Shown in pieces: positions 8,559 through 17,278 of a stretch of 64,000 nt of DNA. The notes under the pieces are model-generated. The model did no database searches. It saw only the letters and a list, made by a program, of their open reading frames with translations, and was not told the origin of the DNA. Source of the DNA: an uncultured Steroidobacter sp. (GTDB lineage: Bacteria > Pseudomonadota > Gammaproteobacteria > Steroidobacterales > Steroidobacteraceae); assembly GCA_937864115.1 (NCBI GenBank), contig CALMII010000003.1, positions 1-64,000 on the forward strand. Direction: 5' to 3'. Numbering within the stretch: the stretch's first letter is position 1; the number at the start of each line of letters is the position of its first letter. The position numbers were made by a program, and so were the translations under genes.

Positions 8559-9737
8559 TCAGGCCGCATCGATGCGCAACGGCAGTCCGGTGAAGCCGTA
8601 CAGTCCGCTGTTGGCGCCGACCACCGGTTCGCCCGCCGTGAGCTGAACCCGCGCTTCGACCAGCGCTTCGAGCAGCACTTCCATTTCCAGACGCGCGAGA
8701 TGCATGCCGGCACACATGTGCGCGCCGGTGCCCCACGCGAGGTGATCGCGTGCGTCGCGGTTGATGTCGAACCGGTCCGGATCGGGATAGTGGCGTTCAT
8801 CGCGATTGGCACAGCCGTAGAGCAGCATGACGCGCTGTCCGGCGGGCACGATGCAATCCTCCACCGCGTAGTCAGCCACGGCGACGCGCGAGAACCAGCG
8901 CAGCACCGAGCTGTGCCGCACGCCTTCGAGCACGGCCGCAGTGATCCGGTCAGGCTGCTCTCGCAGCAGCGCCCATTGCTCGGGATGCGTTGCCAGATTG
9001 CGCAGCAGATGTCCCTTCGCAAGGATCGTCGTGTCCAGGCTCGGGATGACGTAGGCGCTCATCGCCGCCATCGCTTCCTGCATCGACAGCCGCCCGGTGC
9101 GGGCGGCTGCGAAGAGCTGTCCCGCCCAGCTGCCGTCGCGCACCGTTTCTTCGTTCAGTCCGCGCATGAACGCGAAAGCATCCTTCAATGCCGCCAGATC
9201 CGTTTCCGCCTGACGCGGACCGATGACATTGAACGCCGCGGCGGCCCATTCGAGCATGCGTTCGCGCCCCACCTCGGGCAGCCCGACCAAATGCGAGATC
9301 GCCTCGACCGGCAGAAACGATGCGAGACCCTTCATGGCATCGAACCAGCCGGCGCCGACCAGCGATCCCACGCGCGCGACGATCATCGCCTTGAGATCGG
9401 CGCGCGCATCGCGCAGCGCGGCGGGAAACAGCGGCTTGACGATGGTGCCGCGCAACCGCCGGTGCAGTTCGCCATCGGACTGGATGACGTTCATGCCCTT
9501 GGGCGCATTGAAGGCGTCGCTGAAGCCGACGCCCTCGCCGCTGATCAGCGCCTCCGAAGACCGCAGCGCCGTCTGCACATCCGCGAAACGCCCGATCGCA
9601 TACACGTCCGGACGCCGCAGACGCACCACGGGACCGAGATCCCGCAGACGGCGATAGTCGCCGAACGGATCGCGCAGGCTGGCCTCGCTGAACAGGTCCA
9701 GATCCGCCTGCGGGATCGCTCGCATCGTCGCATTCAT
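8559..9737 (-). CDS. Cytochrome P450
   Basis: A 392-residue soluble bacterial P450. Visible signatures are the I-helix SLDTT (usual A/G-G-x-D/E-T-T, here without the Gly pair), ExxR in EGVR, and the heme-binding loop WGTGAHMCAGMHLARLE, with the axial thiolate at about Cys342. The family hydroxylates or O-/N-demethylates small hydrophobic substrates with electrons from a ferredoxin, and a suitable ferredoxin follows directly. The start ATG overlaps the stop of the TonB receptor by one base (TGATG), showing translational coupling. The I-helix change from the usual AGxDTT is worth noting because that groove holds the oxygen; Asp-Thr is still present. Substrate unknown. Confidence 0.94.
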   Translation of the reverse strand: MNATMRAIPQADLDLFSEASLRDPFGDYRRLRDLGPVVRLRRPDVYAIGRFADVQTALRSSEALISGEGVGFSDAFNAPKGMNVIQSDGELHRRLRGTIVKPLFPAALRDARADLKAMIVARVGSLVGAGWFDAMKGLASFLPVEAISHLVGLPEVGRERMLEWAAAAFNVIGPRQAETDLAALKDAFAFMRGLNEETVRDGSWAGQLFAAARTGRLSMQEAMAAMSAYVIPSLDTTILAKGHLLRNLATHPEQWALLREQPDRITAAVLEGVRHSSVLRWFSRVAVADYAVEDCIVPAGQRVMLLYGCANRDERHYPDPDRFDINRDARDHLAWGTGAHMCAGMHLARLEMEVLLEALVEARVQLTAGEPVVGANSGLYGFTGLPLRIDAA

Positions 9738-12028
9738 CAGTACGTGTACCTCAGGGTGATGCCGTAGGTGCGCGGCGCTCCCGGCACGTACAGATCGTTG
9801 CCGGCCGTCGCTTCCGACCCGCTCGAAAAATAGTACGCATCGTTGAGGTTGCGACCGAAGAGCTGCACGCTGTAACGCGAATTCACCGCCGTCCACGTGA
9901 CCGAGGCATTGACGAGGTGATAGGCGTCCTGTTCGAGCCGGTTGTCCGGTTCCCAGAAATAGCTGGCCTTGTACCCGTCGCTGGCATTGAAGGCAAACGC
10001 ACCGATGCTCGTGTCGATCTCGTAGGTGACGCCGAGACTGTACGAGAACTTCGGCGCAGACGGCGGACGGCGTCCCGACAGATCGCACGGTACCGTCCCG
10101 GCACCGCCGAGCACCGGCCCCTGGATCGGACGCGGTGCCGAGCAGATGCCGCTCGGGAATTCGTCGTATTCCGCATCCAGATATTCGAGTCCGCCGCTGA
10201 TGCTCAGACCATGCGTGGGCGCGAAGACGAAGTCCGCGTCGACGCCTTTCATCTGCGCCGAGGCCGCATTGAACAGAATCGAACCGCCCGGAGGCGCCGG
10301 CGGCGCGGTCGACCGCAGCTGGATGTCCTGGTAGTCGTAGAAGAAGCCGGCCACGTTCAACCGCAGCCTGCGATCGAACAGTTCCGTCTTGACGCCGAGT
10401 TCGTACGCATCCAGCACTTCCGGCTTCGATGCCGGATTGGTGAACACGATCGGGTTGTAGCCGCCCGACTTGAAGCCGCGGTTGTAGGACACGTAGGCAT
10501 TGATGTCGTCGGTGAAGTCGTGCGCGAGCACGGCCTTCCACGTCATCTTGTCGAAGGTGACGTCCGTGTCGATGCCGTCCGGATTGCCTGGATACGGATC
10601 GCCGGGATGCTGCGCGACCGTGGGCGGCAACGCGGGGATGGAATTCGGCAGTCCCGGCAACGGCGCCAGCAATCCCGAGAGTGTCTTGTTGTCGCTCGTG
10701 TAGCGCAGGCCGAGCGTGGCGCGGGTCTGCGGCGTGAAGCTGTACGTACCCTCGCCGTACGCTGAGTACGAGCGTGTCTTCGGAATGCCCGTGGTGCGCG
10801 TCGGCAGCGGCGCGGCCGCGCAGACCGTGCCGACGCAGGTGCCATACACATCCGCTTGCACGGTCGTGTCGTCGTAGTAGTAGAACAGGCCACCGATCCA
10901 TTGCAGCGCCGAGTCCGATGGATTCGAACTCAGGTTGATTTCCTGGCTGAACGTCTTGGCTTCCTGATCACCATCGAGATTGACTGCCGACTGTCCGAGC
11001 ACCGGATTACCGACGATGCCGTTCTGGATGTTGTCGCTCGGCGACTGGTTGTTGATGTAGCCGGTGATGCTGGTGAGCCGGGTCGAACCGAGATCGAACT
11101 CGGCCTTCAGCGACACGTTGTACTGCTCCTGCTCCACCATCGGCAGGCGACGGCTGGCCACCTGGTATTCGCCGAGATACGGCGTGCCGTCGATGCCGAC
11201 CGACCCGGGGAAGATGCTCGTGTTGGTGCCCTGGTCCGTCTCGACCTTGTCGTAGAAGCCGCGCAACGTGATCGTCGTTGCCGCACTCGGCTGCCAGCGC
11301 AGCTTCGCCTGCACGCCGGTGTCCTTGAACGTGAAGGCGTCGGCGTTCATGAACGTGTTGCGGCCCCAGCCCTCGGCCTGGTCCGTGTACGTCGCCGCGA
11401 AATTGGCGGAGAGCGTGTCGGAGATCGGCAGCGATCCGTAGAGCGTCGCGCCCAGCGTATCGAAATTCGCATAGCTCACCGAGGCGTCGAATGCGGCGAC
11501 GCTCTCCGGTTCCTTGGTAATGATGTGGATCAGACCGCCGGTCGTGTTGCGACCGTACAGGGTGCCCTGCGGTCCTTTCAGCACTTCGATCCGTTCGATG
11601 TTGCTGAACGCCAATGCCGCCGCGGCGGCGTTCGGCAGATACAGGCCATCGACGTAGGTCGCGATGGGCGATTCAGTCGTATAACCCGAAGACGTCGTAC
11701 CCACGCCGCGCAGGAAGGCGTTCACGCCGACGAGCGTGCGCGTGAAGCTCAGGCCCGGCGTGATCTGCGGCAGATCCACGGCTTCCTTGATGCCGAGGTC
11801 GCTCAGCGTCTCGCCGCTGAAAGCGGCGATCGAGATCGGCACGCGCTGCTGATTCTCGACGCGACGGTTCGCGGTGACGACCACTTCCTCCAGGCCTTTC
11901 TTGCCCTCAGCCTGATCGGTCTGCGCGGCCGGGCTCTGGGGCTCGGCCGCGCGCGTTGCCAGCGGCATCATCATCGGAGTCAATGCCAGTGCCAGGGCAG
12001 CACGAAGTGCTGGTGTGCTGTATTTCAT
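9737..12028 (-). CDS. TonB-dependent outer-membrane receptor
   Basis: A 763-residue receptor when started at ATG 12028, which has a GAGGGGG ribosome-binding site and gives a clean signal peptide (MKYSTPALRAALALALTP). A TonB-box-like LEEVVVTANRR precedes the plug (VLKGPQGTLYGRNTTGG) and the barrel ends ITLRYTY with the usual terminal aromatic. Same subfamily as the receptor at 3873-6056. It lies between an amidohydrolase gene and the P450/ferredoxin pair on one strand, so it is the likely port for that enzyme set's substrate. A long in-frame extension to 12079 exists but would bury the signal peptide and is rejected. Confidence 0.92.
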   Translation of the reverse strand: MKYSTPALRAALALALTPMMMPLATRAAEPQSPAAQTDQAEGKKGLEEVVVTANRRVENQQRVPISIAAFSGETLSDLGIKEAVDLPQITPGLSFTRTLVGVNAFLRGVGTTSSGYTTESPIATYVDGLYLPNAAAAALAFSNIERIEVLKGPQGTLYGRNTTGGLIHIITKEPESVAAFDASVSYANFDTLGATLYGSLPISDTLSANFAATYTDQAEGWGRNTFMNADAFTFKDTGVQAKLRWQPSAATTITLRGFYDKVETDQGTNTSIFPGSVGIDGTPYLGEYQVASRRLPMVEQEQYNVSLKAEFDLGSTRLTSITGYINNQSPSDNIQNGIVGNPVLGQSAVNLDGDQEAKTFSQEINLSSNPSDSALQWIGGLFYYYDDTTVQADVYGTCVGTVCAAAPLPTRTTGIPKTRSYSAYGEGTYSFTPQTRATLGLRYTSDNKTLSGLLAPLPGLPNSIPALPPTVAQHPGDPYPGNPDGIDTDVTFDKMTWKAVLAHDFTDDINAYVSYNRGFKSGGYNPIVFTNPASKPEVLDAYELGVKTELFDRRLRLNVAGFFYDYQDIQLRSTAPPAPPGGSILFNAASAQMKGVDADFVFAPTHGLSISGGLEYLDAEYDEFPSGICSAPRPIQGPVLGGAGTVPCDLSGRRPPSAPKFSYSLGVTYEIDTSIGAFAFNASDGYKASYFWEPDNRLEQDAYHLVNASVTWTAVNSRYSVQLFGRNLNDAYYFSSGSEATAGNDLYVPGAPRTYGITLRYTY

Positions 12029-12097
12029 GGTAGGTATCCCCCTCTTCGTAATATCCAGATTCATTGCTGCTCCCGGCACCGTCCGCTCAAGCGGCGA

Positions 12098-13591
12098 TCA
12101 CTGCAGGTAGCCTCTGCCAGCCGCGACCCGCAGTTTCAGCAACGCAAGTTCAGCAGCGCTGTAGTAGCGCCCCGCCCGCACCACGCCGGCGATCCTGCTG
12201 AGATTGGCGACGCTGACCGTGGGATTGGCATCGAGCAGCACCAGATCGGCATTGCGTCCGGGCGCAACGCTGCCCATCGTGGCGCTGCGTCCCAGGAATT
12301 CCGCGGCGTCGCGTGTCGTCATCTGCAGGATGCGCAGCGGCGACAGCCCGGCGCGCGCGAGTTCTTCGAACTCCTGATGCAACGAGAATCCCGGCACTTC
12401 CCAGCCGCCGCTGACATCGCTGCCGGCGAGCAGCTTCACGCCTTCCTCATCCAGCAGCTTCACGGCGCGTAGGCTCAGCGCATAGTCCTGTCGCAACAGC
12501 ATCCGCGCCTCGCGCGGCACCTGATTAACGAAGTCGCGCGTCACGCTGAACCACAGCGCCACCACGTCGGGCGGCATGTAGATGAGATTGGGATCGGTGG
12601 AGAACTCCAGGCTGTCGGCGAGCTGTGCGGTCTTGAGCCGGATGAGCGTCGGCACCTGCCAGTTGCCCGCGGCAACGAACTGGCGCGCGGCGGCGCGACA
12701 GCGCGCCTCGTCGAACGTGGTGACGATGATCTGGCGACGGCGCGTTTCGTCCGGCGTCGTTTCGATCGCCGGATTGACGAGGATCCGCTCGGGCGGATTC
12801 ACTGGCAGCGAGCCGAACGGCGGCAGCGCGTCGAGTTCGGCGCGCAACGCATCGCGCTGCGATGAACAGGCGACGAGCAGTCCGTCCGAAGGGCCGATGT
12901 GTTCGATCGAAGTCATGCCGCGCTGCGCGGCAGCGACCACGTCGACGGTCGGCGGCACGTGGCCAGCCACGGGAATATTGAGACGCTTGCCTTCGTCGAT
13001 GACGGCGAACAGCACATCGCGGCTGACGAGGCCCACCTTGATGAAATCGGCGCCCGCCGCCTGCTGCGCCTGCATGACGGGCAGCGCCATCTCGGCAATC
13101 GCCGCGTTGAGCGGCGTCAGGAAATCGCCCGGCATCGCGAGCAGCGCTGGCGCATCGGGACCGATGGGCAGCTGCCCGTCGCGGCGCTGCTGCAGGAACG
13201 CATCCGAACCGCTCATCTGCCTGAAGCCGGTGACGCCATTGGCGAGCATGAGTGCGAGCGCACCGCTCGGATTGGGATACGAATCGAGCGCATGCGCGTG
13301 CATGTCGTTGTAGCCAGGGACGACATACTTGCCGAACGCGTACACGATGCGCGTTCCCGGCGGCGGCGCGCCGGCCGAGATGCTGACGATGCGTCCGTCG
13401 TCGATCAGGATGTTCTGTCCGCGAATCAGTATTCCCGTATTCACGTCGACGACGATCGCGCCGACCAATGCCAGCTTTCCTGTCGACGGTGTCGCGTGTG
13501 CCGGCGTCCACAGGAACGCCACGACGACGGCGACTGCCATCGCCAGCACGAAAAAACCACCCGAACGGTTCGTCTTGTTGATGCGGTTCAT
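12098..13591 (-). CDS. Exported metal-dependent amidohydrolase
   Basis: A 497-residue homologue of the amidohydrolase at 308-1858, but with an N-terminal hydrophobic signal (about residues 12-33, ending AHA) predicting export to the periplasm. Metal-site motifs are intact: GYNDMHAH (HxH), Lys in FIKVGLV, GHVPP, IEHIG and GSDVSGG. The shared context of a TonB receptor plus an oxygenase in both operons suggests the two enzymes trim related substrates on either side of the inner membrane. It is the first gene of the minus-strand operon running to the ferredoxin and is divergent from the FAH operon. Substrate unknown. Confidence 0.87.
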   Translation of the reverse strand: MNRINKTNRSGGFFVLAMAVAVVVAFLWTPAHATPSTGKLALVGAIVVDVNTGILIRGQNILIDDGRIVSISAGAPPPGTRIVYAFGKYVVPGYNDMHAHALDSYPNPSGALALMLANGVTGFRQMSGSDAFLQQRRDGQLPIGPDAPALLAMPGDFLTPLNAAIAEMALPVMQAQQAAGADFIKVGLVSRDVLFAVIDEGKRLNIPVAGHVPPTVDVVAAAQRGMTSIEHIGPSDGLLVACSSQRDALRAELDALPPFGSLPVNPPERILVNPAIETTPDETRRRQIIVTTFDEARCRAAARQFVAAGNWQVPTLIRLKTAQLADSLEFSTDPNLIYMPPDVVALWFSVTRDFVNQVPREARMLLRQDYALSLRAVKLLDEEGVKLLAGSDVSGGWEVPGFSLHQEFEELARAGLSPLRILQMTTRDAAEFLGRSATMGSVAPGRNADLVLLDANPTVSVANLSRIAGVVRAGRYYSAAELALLKLRVAAGRGYLQ

Positions 13592-13752
13592 GAGATCCCC
13601 CTTGCTTGAGCGTCATTCCTTGCATGGAGGCATCAATGCCTCCGGAAGCATTCACAGAAACATCATCGGGGTTTGTTCACTGCTGTAGTGGCGCACCTCC
13701 TGAGTGGGACCGAAGCGGTCGCGGCCTCATCGAAGCGCGCATGTATATCGCC

Positions 13753-13795
13753 AAAAATATATTTTGTCGACTTCTATCTTTGTTGATAGACAAAA
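13753..13795. promoter_or_regulatory. Candidate operator in the divergent amidohydrolase/FAH promoter region
   Basis: An A+T-rich island in otherwise G+C-rich DNA. It contains AAAAATATATTTTGTCGA and an inverted repeat with arms TTTTGTC and GACAAAA (13762-13768 and 13789-13795) with an inner TATC/GATA pair. The first block strongly resembles one just upstream of the gntR gene at 19643-19661. It lies about 65 bases before the FAH start, a sensible place for a repressor site. Binding by the GntR protein is inferred. Confidence 0.5.
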
Positions 13796-13860
13796 TCGAG
13801 AATGGCATAGTCGCCACATCACGAGCACGCCGGCCGGCAGCTCACCAAGGAGATGCTTCG

Positions 13861-14724
13861 ATGAAGCTGTTGAGATTTGAGGCAGCCAATGCACCGCGAC
13901 TCGGCGTGCTGCGGGACGATCAGGTCGTGCCGCTTGACGCGTTGCGTCACGAGTACCCGACCATGCTCTCGATCATCGCCGGCGGCGATGCGGCGCTGGC
14001 GCGTGTGCGGGCGGTGCTTGATTCGGCAACCGAAACGCTGCCGCTGCGTTCGGTCAGGCTGCTGGCGCCGCTGGAGAAGCCGGGCAAGTACCTGGCCATC
14101 GGCATGAACTACCGCAAGCACGCGGAGGAAGCCGCCCGCCTCGGCGTCGCCGTGCCGAAGAACCAGTTCTGGTTCAACAAGCAGACGAGTTGCGTCGCCG
14201 GGCCGTACGACGACATCGATCCGGGTGTCAGCGAGAAGGTCGACTACGAAGTCGAACTGTGCGTCGTGATCGGCAAGGCCGCCAAGCGCGTCACCGAAGC
14301 CGACGCACCCCGCCACGTCTTCGGCTACATGGTGGCCAACGATGTGTCGGCGCGCGACTGGCAGGCGCATTCGCCGACGTTCACCGTCGGCAAATCCTTC
14401 GATACGCATGGGCCGGTCGGTCCATGGATCGTGACTGCCGACGAGATCGCCGATCCGCATGCGCTGCGACTGCGTACGCTGGTCAACGGCGAAGTACGGC
14501 AGGACAGCGACACCAGCGAGCTGATCCACAATGTCTGGCAGCAGATCGCCTATCTTTCCACCGCATTCACGCTGGAGCCCGGCGACCTGCTGGCGACCGG
14601 CACGCCGCAGGGCGTCGGCATCGCCATGAAGCCGCCGGTGTTCCTGCAACCCGGGGATGTCGTACGGTGCGAGATCGACGGGATCGGCGCCATCGAAAAC
14701 CGGGTCGGCCCACGCCCGGCCTGA
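13861..14724 (+). CDS. Fumarylacetoacetate hydrolase (FAH) family protein
   Basis: A 287-residue FAH-superfamily enzyme. The metal-binding acidic motif is in VDYEVELCVVIGK (D-x-E-x-E), with the conserved VANDVSARDWQ and the C-terminal TGTPQGVG loop. Family members hydrolyse C-C bonds of acylpyruvates or hydrate/decarboxylate ring-cleavage products of aromatic pathways. The start ATG follows AAGGAGATG at good spacing. It opens a five-gene, tightly coupled plus-strand operon with an extradiol dioxygenase and FAD hydroxylase, which fits hydrolysis of a meta-cleavage or gentisate-type product. The exact substrate is not determined. Confidence 0.92.
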   Translation: MKLLRFEAANAPRLGVLRDDQVVPLDALRHEYPTMLSIIAGGDAALARVRAVLDSATETLPLRSVRLLAPLEKPGKYLAIGMNYRKHAEEAARLGVAVPKNQFWFNKQTSCVAGPYDDIDPGVSEKVDYEVELCVVIGKAAKRVTEADAPRHVFGYMVANDVSARDWQAHSPTFTVGKSFDTHGPVGPWIVTADEIADPHALRLRTLVNGEVRQDSDTSELIHNVWQQIAYLSTAFTLEPGDLLATGTPQGVGIAMKPPVFLQPGDVVRCEIDGIGAIENRVGPRPA

Positions 14725-14747
14725 ACCGCATTTAGGGGAGCAATGTC

Positions 14748-15677
14748 ATGCCAGTCACCGGCCCACTCTGGTTCGCGCTCGAAGTTCCGTCGCTCGACGA
14801 GGGGATCAAGTTCTATACCGATGCGGGCCTCGAAGCCTCGCGCAATGGCAACATCGCGCAGCTTACGTGCATCGGACAGTCGCGCCCGTCGGCGATCCTG
14901 ATCGGCGGCGCGCCGCGCAAGCGGCTGCATCACATTGCCTTGCGCGCCACTGATCTGCCGCAGATCGCGGCGAGCGTACCCGCGGCCGGCGGCAAGGTCG
15001 TAGCGGCTCCAGCCGGCTTCGATGCCGAAGGCCTGTGGGTCACCGACCCGCACGGCGTGCTCTATCACCTGCTGGAACGGCCGGAGGACGCGCCGCTCGC
15101 CGCCTCCGATCCGTACCAGATCAACGCGCCCGGCCGCATCGTGCGCAACCGTCGCGCCGGGATGCAGCCCATCGGTCAGTACGCACCGGTGAAGCCGCTG
15201 CGACTGGGCCACGTCATGATGTTCTCGCCCGACGTTCTCGCGAGCGCGAAGTTCGTGACCGAGGGTCTCGGCATGGGTCTCGCCGATCGCGCCGAAGATG
15301 TCGTCGCGTTCTGTTGCGCGCGCAGGAACAGCGATCACCACGTGCTCGGCTTCGGCAAGTCCAACGGCATCGGCATGCATCACGCGAGCTTCCAGGTTCG
15401 CGATCCCGATGACGTCGGTCGTGCGGGCCGCGCGCTGCTGGAAAAGACGGGCCGCGGCGACTGGGGCTTCGGCCGGCACACGGTGGGCTCGAACTACTTC
15501 CACTACATCCAGGATCCCTGGGGCTCGTGGCTCGAGTACTACTCGGACATGGATTTCATCGACGACTATGCGCTGTGGACGCCGACGAACTACGGTCCTG
15601 AAGACAGCATGGCGAACTGGGCCCCGCCCCTGCCGCCCGACTTCGTCGTCAATCAGGAAGCCGAGCAAGCCGGATGA
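14748..15677 (+). CDS. VOC-superfamily extradiol ring-cleavage dioxygenase
   Basis: A 309-residue two-domain glyoxalase/VOC protein of the type I extradiol dioxygenase shape (BphC/2,3-dihydroxybiphenyl dioxygenase relatives). In the C-terminal half the expected Fe(II) ligands are visible: His in RLGHVMMF, His in GMHHASFQV and Glu in SWLEYYSDMD. These enzymes insert O2 beside a catechol to open the ring. The gene lies between a FAH-type hydrolase and an FAD aromatic hydroxylase, so a hydroxylate, cleave, hydrolyse order is natural. Its stop overlaps the next start as ATGA, indicating coupled translation. The N-terminal domain is degenerate, as is normal for the family. Confidence 0.88.
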   Translation: MPVTGPLWFALEVPSLDEGIKFYTDAGLEASRNGNIAQLTCIGQSRPSAILIGGAPRKRLHHIALRATDLPQIAASVPAAGGKVVAAPAGFDAEGLWVTDPHGVLYHLLERPEDAPLAASDPYQINAPGRIVRNRRAGMQPIGQYAPVKPLRLGHVMMFSPDVLASAKFVTEGLGMGLADRAEDVVAFCCARRNSDHHVLGFGKSNGIGMHHASFQVRDPDDVGRAGRALLEKTGRGDWGFGRHTVGSNYFHYIQDPWGSWLEYYSDMDFIDDYALWTPTNYGPEDSMANWAPPLPPDFVVNQEAEQAG

Positions 15678-17278
15678 AGATCGAAACAGATGTCCTGATC
15701 GTCGGCGCGGGACCCGTCGGTCTCGCGCTCGCGATCGAACTCGGCACACGCGGCGTGCGTGCCCTGATCGTCGAGCGCAACCACCGCACGGGCGCGTCGC
15801 CGCGCGCCAAGACCACGAATGTGCGGACCCGCACGCATCTGCGGCGCTGGGGCATCGCGGATCGACTCGCTGCAGCCTCACCGTTCGGCGTCGACTATCC
15901 GAACACGATGATGTTCGTCACGAGCCTCGCGGGCTATCCGCTCGCACGCTTCGAGAATGCCTTCAATGCCTCGCCGCAGCGCTCGCCGCTGTATCCGGAA
16001 CATGCGCAGTGGATTCCGCAGTACATCCTCGAAAGCGTGATGCTCGAACGCGTCCGCTCGCTGCCGACGATCGACGTGCGTTTCGATACGACGTTCCGCA
16101 CGGCCGAGCAGGACGAGACCCGCGTGGTATCGAACATCGTCGGTACTGACGGCGCCGAGATGACGGTGATCTCGCGCTACCTCGTCGGCGCGGACGGCTC
16201 GCGCAGCACGGTGCGCTCGCTGCTCGGCGCGAAGATGGAAGGACGTAGCGGACTCTCGCGCAACTACAACATCATCTTCCGCGCGCCCGGGCTCAGCACC
16301 GCGCATCGTCATGGCCCCGCGGTGATCTACTGGCAGCTCGGTCCGAAGGGCTTCAGCGCCGTGGGTCCGATGGATCGCGACGACATCTGGTACTTCGCAC
16401 CGACCGGCATCGAGGAAGGCCGCACGCTCTCGAATGCCGAAGCCGCCGCGATGATCGCCGAGCGCACCGGCATCGATCTGCCCTACGAAATCCTGAGCGC
16501 CGACAGCTGGGTCGCGAGCGAACTGCTGGCGGATCGCTATGCCGATCGCCGCATCATTCTCGCGGGCGATGCCTGTCACCTGCATCCGCCGTTCGGCGGT
16601 TACGGCATGAACATGGGCGTCGGCGACGGCGTCGATCTTGGCTGGAAGATCGCGGCCACGCTGCAGGGCTGGGGCGGTCCGGAACTGATCGCAAGCTACA
16701 CGCAGGAACGGCGACCGGTACATCGCTTCGTCATCGACGAAGCCGTGGCCAACCACGCCATCGCCACGGGTCCGCCGCCGGCGCAGATCGCGGATGACAC
16801 CGCCGAAGGCGCGGCGCTGCGCGAAAAAATCGGCGGCAACATCCAGTCGACCAAGGGCCGCGAGTTCCACACGCTCGGCACCGTGCTCGGACTGCGTTAC
16901 GAGAATTCGCCGCTGATCTTCGACGAGCCGGGACCGCCGCCGCCGCACGATGGCCAGACGTACCGGCCAACGGCGCGACCCGGCAGCCTCGCTCCGCATG
17001 CGTGGCTCGACGATGGACGCTCGCTCTACGATCTGTTCGGCCAGGGCTTTTCGCTCGTCGTCGCACCGGGCGCCGAACAATCGCAGATCGAAGCCGCGCA
17101 GGCCGAAGCACAGGCATTGCGCATTCCGTTGACGGTCGTGCGCCTGCACGATGCTGCAACGGCGGCGCTGTACGAAACGAAACTGACGCTGGTCCGGCCG
17201 GATCAGCACGTCGCATGGCGGGGCGACCGCTGGAACGCGCCGCTGCGCCGGGCCACCGGATGGCCTGAGCCGGCGTGA
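15674..17278 (+). CDS. FAD-dependent aromatic monooxygenase (PHBH fold, MhpA-like)
   Basis: A 534-residue class A flavoprotein hydroxylase. The N-terminal Rossmann motif is VLIVGAGPVGLALAIELG, the mid DG motif is VGADGSRSTVR, and the FAD-binding GD motif is LAGDACHLHPPFGGYGMN. A C-terminal thioredoxin-like tail (about residues 430-534) matches the longer MhpA/PheA-type members. These enzymes use NAD(P)H and O2 to hydroxylate phenolic rings, often making the catechol cleaved by an extradiol enzyme. The gene overlaps both neighbours by 4 bases (ATGA and GTGA), so it is tightly co-expressed with the dioxygenase and the transporter. Confidence 0.93.
   Translation: MKIETDVLIVGAGPVGLALAIELGTRGVRALIVERNHRTGASPRAKTTNVRTRTHLRRWGIADRLAAASPFGVDYPNTMMFVTSLAGYPLARFENAFNASPQRSPLYPEHAQWIPQYILESVMLERVRSLPTIDVRFDTTFRTAEQDETRVVSNIVGTDGAEMTVISRYLVGADGSRSTVRSLLGAKMEGRSGLSRNYNIIFRAPGLSTAHRHGPAVIYWQLGPKGFSAVGPMDRDDIWYFAPTGIEEGRTLSNAEAAAMIAERTGIDLPYEILSADSWVASELLADRYADRRIILAGDACHLHPPFGGYGMNMGVGDGVDLGWKIAATLQGWGGPELIASYTQERRPVHRFVIDEAVANHAIATGPPPAQIADDTAEGAALREKIGGNIQSTKGREFHTLGTVLGLRYENSPLIFDEPGPPPPHDGQTYRPTARPGSLAPHAWLDDGRSLYDLFGQGFSLVVAPGAEQSQIEAAQAEAQALRIPLTVVRLHDAATAALYETKLTLVRPDQHVAWRGDRWNAPLRRATGWPEPA

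Noticed and set aside
12029..12079. Earlier start for the TonB receptor
   Set aside because: It would place 17 residues before a good signal peptide and lies upstream of a strong GAGGGGG ribosome-binding site serving ATG 12028.
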